A stretch of DNA of 43,600 nucleotides. It comes from a virus. This document shows positions 40,318 to 43,600 of this stretch, one piece after another. How positions within the stretch are numbered: position 1 is the stretch's first letter; every line of letters starts with the position of its first letter. The DNA lies in IMG/VR virus record IMGVR_UViG_3300038825_000894, positions 1 through 43,600 of that record; one strand, written 5' to 3'. A model generated the notes under the pieces. The model made no database searches. It saw only the letters and a list, made by a program, of their open reading frames with translations, and had not been told where the DNA came from. The position numbers and the translations under genes were made by a program.

Positions 40318-40346
40318 AAGATAGCGCCCTTGGCATGAATTGTGCT
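40316..40346 (+). promoter_or_regulatory. Sigma-54-type promoter of the capsid gene with AGAAGAT box
   Basis: TGGCATGAATTGTGCT at 40331-40346 has GG, ten bases and GC as required for RpoN, with a near-consensus -24. AGAAGAT (40316-40322, overlapping the scaffold stop) lies exactly 8 nt upstream. An inverse copy ATCTTCT is at 40272-40278. Predicted start about 40357. Differs by 2 of 16 bases from the promoter at 25017. Confidence 0.7.
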
Positions 40347-40356
40347 TGCTTCTAGG

Positions 40357-40506
40357 CGTGCTTCAATTCGGGTAAGGGCATACCCACTTTACTGAGGAAA
40401 CTTAGTAAGTCTTGCTTCTAATAGGCGAAGGGCATCGCAGCGTAAGGAAAGACGCGCAGAGATGTCTTTCGCTTTTTTGTTTAACAATACTTACATATAA
40501 AACATT
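40357..40506 (+). ncRNA. Structured leader or small RNA ahead of the major capsid gene
   Basis: Predicted transcript from the promoter above folds into successive hairpins by eye: GGGTA-AGGGCA-TACCC (40370-40385), a 9-bp stem TTTACTGAG / CTTAGTAAG with a GAAA tetraloop (40388-40409), GCGA-AGGGCA-TCGC (40425-40438) and GAAAGAC / GTCTTTC (40447-40470) followed by GCTTTTTT. The two hairpins share the loop AGGGCA and each follows a CTTGCTTCTA segment. It could be a regulated leader of the capsid mRNA or a free small RNA of about 120 nt. The capsid ATG has no Shine-Dalgarno sequence close by. Confidence 0.5.
40447..40477 (+). terminator. Terminator-like stem in the capsid leader
   Basis: Perfect 7-bp stem GAAAGAC / GTCTTTC with a 10-nt loop, then GCTTTTTTG, a good intrinsic terminator. 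It sits between the promoter at 40331 and the capsid start at 40507, so it either attenuates capsid transcription or ends a small RNA, as well as ending readthrough from scaffold. Confidence 0.65.
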
Positions 40507-41979
40507 ATGGCTTCATCAGTAAATGCAGCAGCAGTAAACAATGCCGCTAGTAACGCAGCAGTTACAACTGGCGGTGAGTTCAAGAAGTTAAGTTTTTACT
40601 TAGCAAAAAACGAGGTTGCCCTTTATCCGAAATGGAACGTCTACGACCAGCTTTTCGGTTCTATCGCATGGCAACCTAATATGGGGAGTACCCTAACAGG
40701 GACAACTCCAACGCCTTCACCAGTAACTCGTACTACTTTCATGCCGGAAACGCTTGATACTTTTCCGAAGAAAGATCAGTACACAGTTGGTGAATATACG
40801 GAAGACGCTCAACTCGGTATGCACCGTTTTGAGTCGAATCGTTTCCGCTTCCTAAACAACTTTGAGTCTTTCTGGAGAGATCACTTGAGCTACGCTCAGG
40901 CTGACATCGTACGTCAGATCCAATGCGCGAATAACATCTTTATTCGTACGTTGATGTACTACCAAGCTCCTGACGCTTATGTTGCTAACAAGGGACTTAG
41001 CTCTCAGATTGGTCATACAAGCGGCATCAGAAAGCGTGGGTTCTCTCAGGCATCTATCAGACTTATCGAAAACGGTGATGATAGCTTAGACACTAATACT
41101 ACTCACTCTGTTGATGGTGTTGCAGCTAACACTATCTCCAAGTCTGGTGGTGTTAAGTTTAAGGAAGATTGCGCCGAAGGTGGTAATGATAGTGATACTG
41201 ACGGTAACGTACCCGCAGGTAACTTAACTTTGAAGGAAATCTTCAAGGCTATGCTTGTGTTGCAGGAAGACGTTGCTGCTCCTACGTTTGATCGTATCTA
41301 CAACGTGCCAAAGCAGTCTGAGATGGTTAAGGGCAAATACGTTCTTGTCTGCTCGACTGAGGCTTGGTCTTCGTTGTTGTGGGATAGCAACTTGCGTACA
41401 AACAATACCACATCGGGTGGCGCTACCCAGCTTGCTCCAGCTAACATGAACCTTCTGCAAGATGGTTTTGCTGGTGACTTGTTCGGCAAGGTTACTGCTA
41501 AGTTCGACCAGTATCCGTTACGTTTCGACCATAACGGTGATTGGGTTGTTCCGCAAACCGTCGATACCGGAACTGGTAAGGTTGTACCTAACCCATCTTA
41601 TACTGCTATTGGTGATGGTAGTGGTACTGACGCGAACGATGCCTCTGCGAATGATGCTGGCAATGCCTCTTATGAGGTTGCGTTCTTGGTAGGTGCTGAT
41701 GCGTTCAAAACCATTCAAGTTGGGCCGCCGCCTAGCGAGTTTGCGTCTAAGAACATGAGCGCCAAGAAGTTCTACAGCATGAAGTGGAACGGTGAGGTTC
41801 ACCTTACTGATCAGTTCTTGATACCGAATAGCGGCACTCCGTTGTCTGATACTGGTACTCAAGACTTGAACGTCTACGGTGATTACTTGAAGTTCATCTC
41901 GCAAGCTACGTTCGGTGGCATCCCCGGTGATGCTCGCTACTGCTTGCCGATCATCTTCAAGCGTCAGCGCGTAAGCTAA
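40507..41979 (+). CDS. Major capsid protein
   Basis: 490 residues. Location after the scaffold gene, own promoter and following terminator, plus a sequence composition typical of HK97-fold coat proteins, support this. An N-terminal arm rich in Ala/Ser/Asn (SSVNAAAVNNAASNAA) is followed by a helical and beta body including RFRFLNNFESFWRDHL and a Gly-rich C-terminal part. Larger than T7 gp10 (344), suggesting an insertion around residues 170-230 or 325-385. The most abundant virion protein; it forms the icosahedral shell. Confidence 0.75.
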   Translation: MASSVNAAAVNNAASNAAVTTGGEFKKLSFYLAKNEVALYPKWNVYDQLFGSIAWQPNMGSTLTGTTPTPSPVTRTTFMPETLDTFPKKDQYTVGEYTEDAQLGMHRFESNRFRFLNNFESFWRDHLSYAQADIVRQIQCANNIFIRTLMYYQAPDAYVANKGLSSQIGHTSGIRKRGFSQASIRLIENGDDSLDTNTTHSVDGVAANTISKSGGVKFKEDCAEGGNDSDTDGNVPAGNLTLKEIFKAMLVLQEDVAAPTFDRIYNVPKQSEMVKGKYVLVCSTEAWSSLLWDSNLRTNNTTSGGATQLAPANMNLLQDGFAGDLFGKVTAKFDQYPLRFDHNGDWVVPQTVDTGTGKVVPNPSYTAIGDGSGTDANDASANDAGNASYEVAFLVGADAFKTIQVGPPPSEFASKNMSAKKFYSMKWNGEVHLTDQFLIPNSGTPLSDTGTQDLNVYGDYLKFISQATFGGIPGDARYCLPIIFKRQRVS

Positions 41980-41999
41980 TTCTGTGTTGTTGTCATGGG

Positions 42000-42029
42000 G
42001 GGTAGGGAGTTGTGGTTAGCTCCCTGCCC
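42000..42029 (+). terminator. Terminator after the capsid gene
   Basis: 10-bp stem GGGTAGGGAG / CTCCCTGCCC (one T-G pair) around a 10-nt loop, followed by TCCACTTTTAAAATTTT. Begins 21 nt after the capsid stop. Likely lets only part of the transcription continue into the head and fibre genes. Confidence 0.7.
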
Positions 42030-42052
42030 TCCACTTTTAAAATTTTCTAGTC

Positions 42053-42406
42053 ATGGCTTTACAATCTATAAAACTTGGCCACCTTACAAACGGTACGGTC
42101 AATACTCCCTCTGAACTTTCTGTACCGTCTACGGGCAGTAGTGTTACTTTACTTGATGGCCGTTACAATTACGGCTCTGCGTTAGTGCAGAATGTTGGCG
42201 GCAGCGATATACTTATTCGCGTAGACGGCACAGCCACTTCTAGCGCTTACCACGCTTTACTTACACCCAACTCACAGGCTGACATAGGAGAGGTTTCCTA
42301 TGTTAATGTTACTGCTTGCTGCGCTAGTGGACAGACCTCAAAGGCTGTCGTGTTTAGCGTGCAGATCAACGACTCTGTGAGTCAGGGTGCAACCTCATAC
42401 GCATAA
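42053..42406 (+). CDS. Small structural protein after capsid (117 aa)
   Basis: 117 residues, beta-rich (SVTLLDGRYNYGSALVQ, SDILIRVDGTAT, AVVFSVQIND), with no Trp and few charges; such proteins behind the coat gene are often head decoration or minor capsid proteins. Stop overlaps the fibre start (TAATG). No named family. Confidence 0.5.
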   Translation: MALQSIKLGHLTNGTVNTPSELSVPSTGSSVTLLDGRYNYGSALVQNVGGSDILIRVDGTATSSAYHALLTPNSQADIGEVSYVNVTACCASGQTSKAVVFSVQINDSVSQGATSYA

Positions 42407-43600
42407 TGGCTAGGGTTATAGATCAAGTTTTAGGGGCAACGACTTCTAGCGTTGTCGGTGAAATTACACGCGAGCTAGTCAACGCCTCAGACGGCGCGGG
42501 ACTGCATTTTGATGGCAGCGGTTACGTTTCAGCCGGTGACACTACTGTCATTGACGGTGCGACAAAGTTAAGCGTCGAAGTCATTGCCTCGACTACTGCC
42601 GCCGATGACGGCGAGATGATTGCCAAAGCGCACGCCTCAACTGCGCTGAGATTCTACGTTAACACTTCTGGCCAAGTTGTTTTTCGCGTTAATAACGGCA
42701 GCGGCAACGGAACTGCCACATCCAGCGGCACAGTTAATGACGGCAATCCGACTCACATCGTTGGAGTGTGGGACGGCTCAACCGTTAAAATTTATATCAA
42801 CGGCAACGAAGATGGTTCCGCTGCATTAAGCGGCGGTGCGGTTCCTAACATTGCCGACAAATTAGCACTCGGCACACAGTTAAGTAGCTCAGATTCTACT
42901 GCGAACAGTTTCACCGGAACGCTGTATCGTGCGCGGATATGGAACAAGGCAGTTGATGCCAAGGCACTTTACGAGCGCGCTGACGTTGATTTTGCTGACC
43001 AGTATGGACGGCAAGCTGTTACAGATGGCAATTTTCCAAACGATACGAATTGGACAGAGGGAACCGGTTGGAACATTGCCAGCAATAAAGCCACTTTCAC
43101 AACTGGTCAAACTTCAGCGTTAAGTCAAGCTGGTGTTTTTACGTCAGCAGATGTTGGGAAAACAGTTCGTATAAATTTTGAAATCGAAACCGCAACCGCA
43201 ACGATTCTTATTGGGAATGCTGCTGGCGGAACACAATATTTAGGCACGGGGTATGTTGCTTATGCCGTTGGGTCGCACACAATTAGTTTCACGATGCCTT
43301 CTGGCGAAACGACGCTTGGGTTTTGGTCAAGTGGTGCGACGTTCTCGCTGAAAAATGTTAGCGTTCACGTTGAGGGTTGCGTCAGCGACTACGACCTAGC
43401 ATTTGCAAACCCAACGCAATCACTAACTGTACAAGACCGTAGCGGCGCAGCGGATGGCACGGCAAGCACAAGCGGCGTGACGCAAGTGCAGAAGGTGGTT
43501 CAAGGCAACCTCACAAGTCTGGCAGTCACTACTTCGCAGCAAGCGTCGGGTGTTCCTGCGGATGGTGATATTATAGTTTCTGGTGGTGTTGGTGTTGGTG
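42406..43600 (+). CDS. Tail fibre / adhesin with LamG-like domain (3' truncated)
   Basis: Open from ATG 42406 to the window end, 398 codons. Residues 30-190 look like a concanavalin/LamG-type carbohydrate-binding fold (ALRFYVNTSGQVVFRV, VGVWDGSTVKIYINGNEDGS, LALGTQLSS, FTGTLYRARIWNKAVDA), a domain found in phage adhesins. A second beta domain follows (about 205-325), and the last residues (IIVSGGVGVG) start a fibre shaft. Predicted host-surface binding. It probably continues as the partial gene at 1-783; joined directly, the frames do not fit, so bases are missing between the edges. Confidence 0.7.
   Translation, partial: MARVIDQVLGATTSSVVGEITRELVNASDGAGLHFDGSGYVSAGDTTVIDGATKLSVEVIASTTAADDGEMIAKAHASTALRFYVNTSGQVVFRVNNGSGNGTATSSGTVNDGNPTHIVGVWDGSTVKIYINGNEDGSAALSGGAVPNIADKLALGTQLSSSDSTANSFTGTLYRARIWNKAVDAKALYERADVDFADQYGRQAVTDGNFPNDTNWTEGTGWNIASNKATFTTGQTSALSQAGVFTSADVGKTVRINFEIETATATILIGNAAGGTQYLGTGYVAYAVGSHTISFTMPSGETTLGFWSSGATFSLKNVSVHVEGCVSDYDLAFANPTQSLTVQDRSGAADGTASTSGVTQVQKVVQGNLTSLAVTTSQQASGVPADGDIIVSGGVGVG

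Noticed and set aside
1-43600. CRISPR array, integrase, transposon or phage single-subunit RNA polymerase promoters
   Set aside because: No regularly spaced 25-40 nt repeats, no tyrosine or serine recombinase motifs, no transposase, and no repeated T7-type 20-bp promoters were seen.

Overview
The window is almost certainly most of one tailed-phage genome of the podovirus type. It carries terminase, portal, scaffold, major capsid, a short-tail adaptor/nozzle set, three ejection-type internal proteins, fibre genes and a family A DNA polymerase. There are no tail-tube, tape-measure, integrase or phage RNA polymerase genes. The rightmost gene (fibre, open to the last base) and the leftmost partial gene (fibre C-terminus, open from base 1) look like two parts of one gene, so the window is probably a circularly permuted genome opened inside that gene, with a few bases (2 modulo 3) or more missing at the junction. 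I cannot name the host. The sigma-54 signals below require an RpoN-positive bacterium, and the gene types are those common in marine podoviruses.

Layout. (1) 1-15346, plus strand: fibre end, small genes including an MscS-like mini-protein, a run of tiny lysine-rich proteins, a holin/spanin-like lysis cassette, adaptor and nozzle genes, internal virion proteins ending with a 1,831-residue polyvalent protein (zincin and ADP-ribosyltransferase motifs), and a PD-(D/E)XK nuclease. (2) A perfect hairpin at 15348-15376 separates this from the convergent minus-strand block. (3) 15379-25059, minus strand: replication and recombination genes (UDG-PolA fusion, DUF3987-type ATPase, SSB-like, Sak4-like, Cas4-like nuclease, SNase). 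(4) 25060-30522, minus strand: an early operon of chained ATGA-overlapping genes, with a SNF2-type helicase, whose last gene is a sigma-54 activator-type AAA+ protein. (5) 30523-31092: a divergent non-coding region with an AT-rich core bounded by a 16-bp inverted repeat and followed by iteron-like repeats (possible origin). (6) 31093-43600, plus strand: packaging, head and fibre genes.

Most striking idea: a phage sigma-54 cascade. Two ordinary sigma-70-like promoters (30572-30600 and 27894-27922, minus) head the early operon. Its last product is an AAA+ protein with Walker A, a GSFTGA loop and Walker B but no DNA-binding domain. Directly behind that gene, and again ahead of the late ejection/terminase block and of the capsid gene, are three sequences matching the -24/-12 sigma-54 promoter. 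Each has an AGAAGAT box exactly 8 nt upstream of TGGCA. The capsid promoter precedes a 150-nt leader predicted to fold into hairpins, two with the same AGGGCA loop, and ending in a terminator-like stem before the capsid start. I infer that host RNA polymerase with sigma-70 makes the early operon, the AAA+ protein then switches on host sigma-54 RNA polymerase at the phage's own promoters, and capsid expression has an extra RNA-level control. None of this has been tested here.
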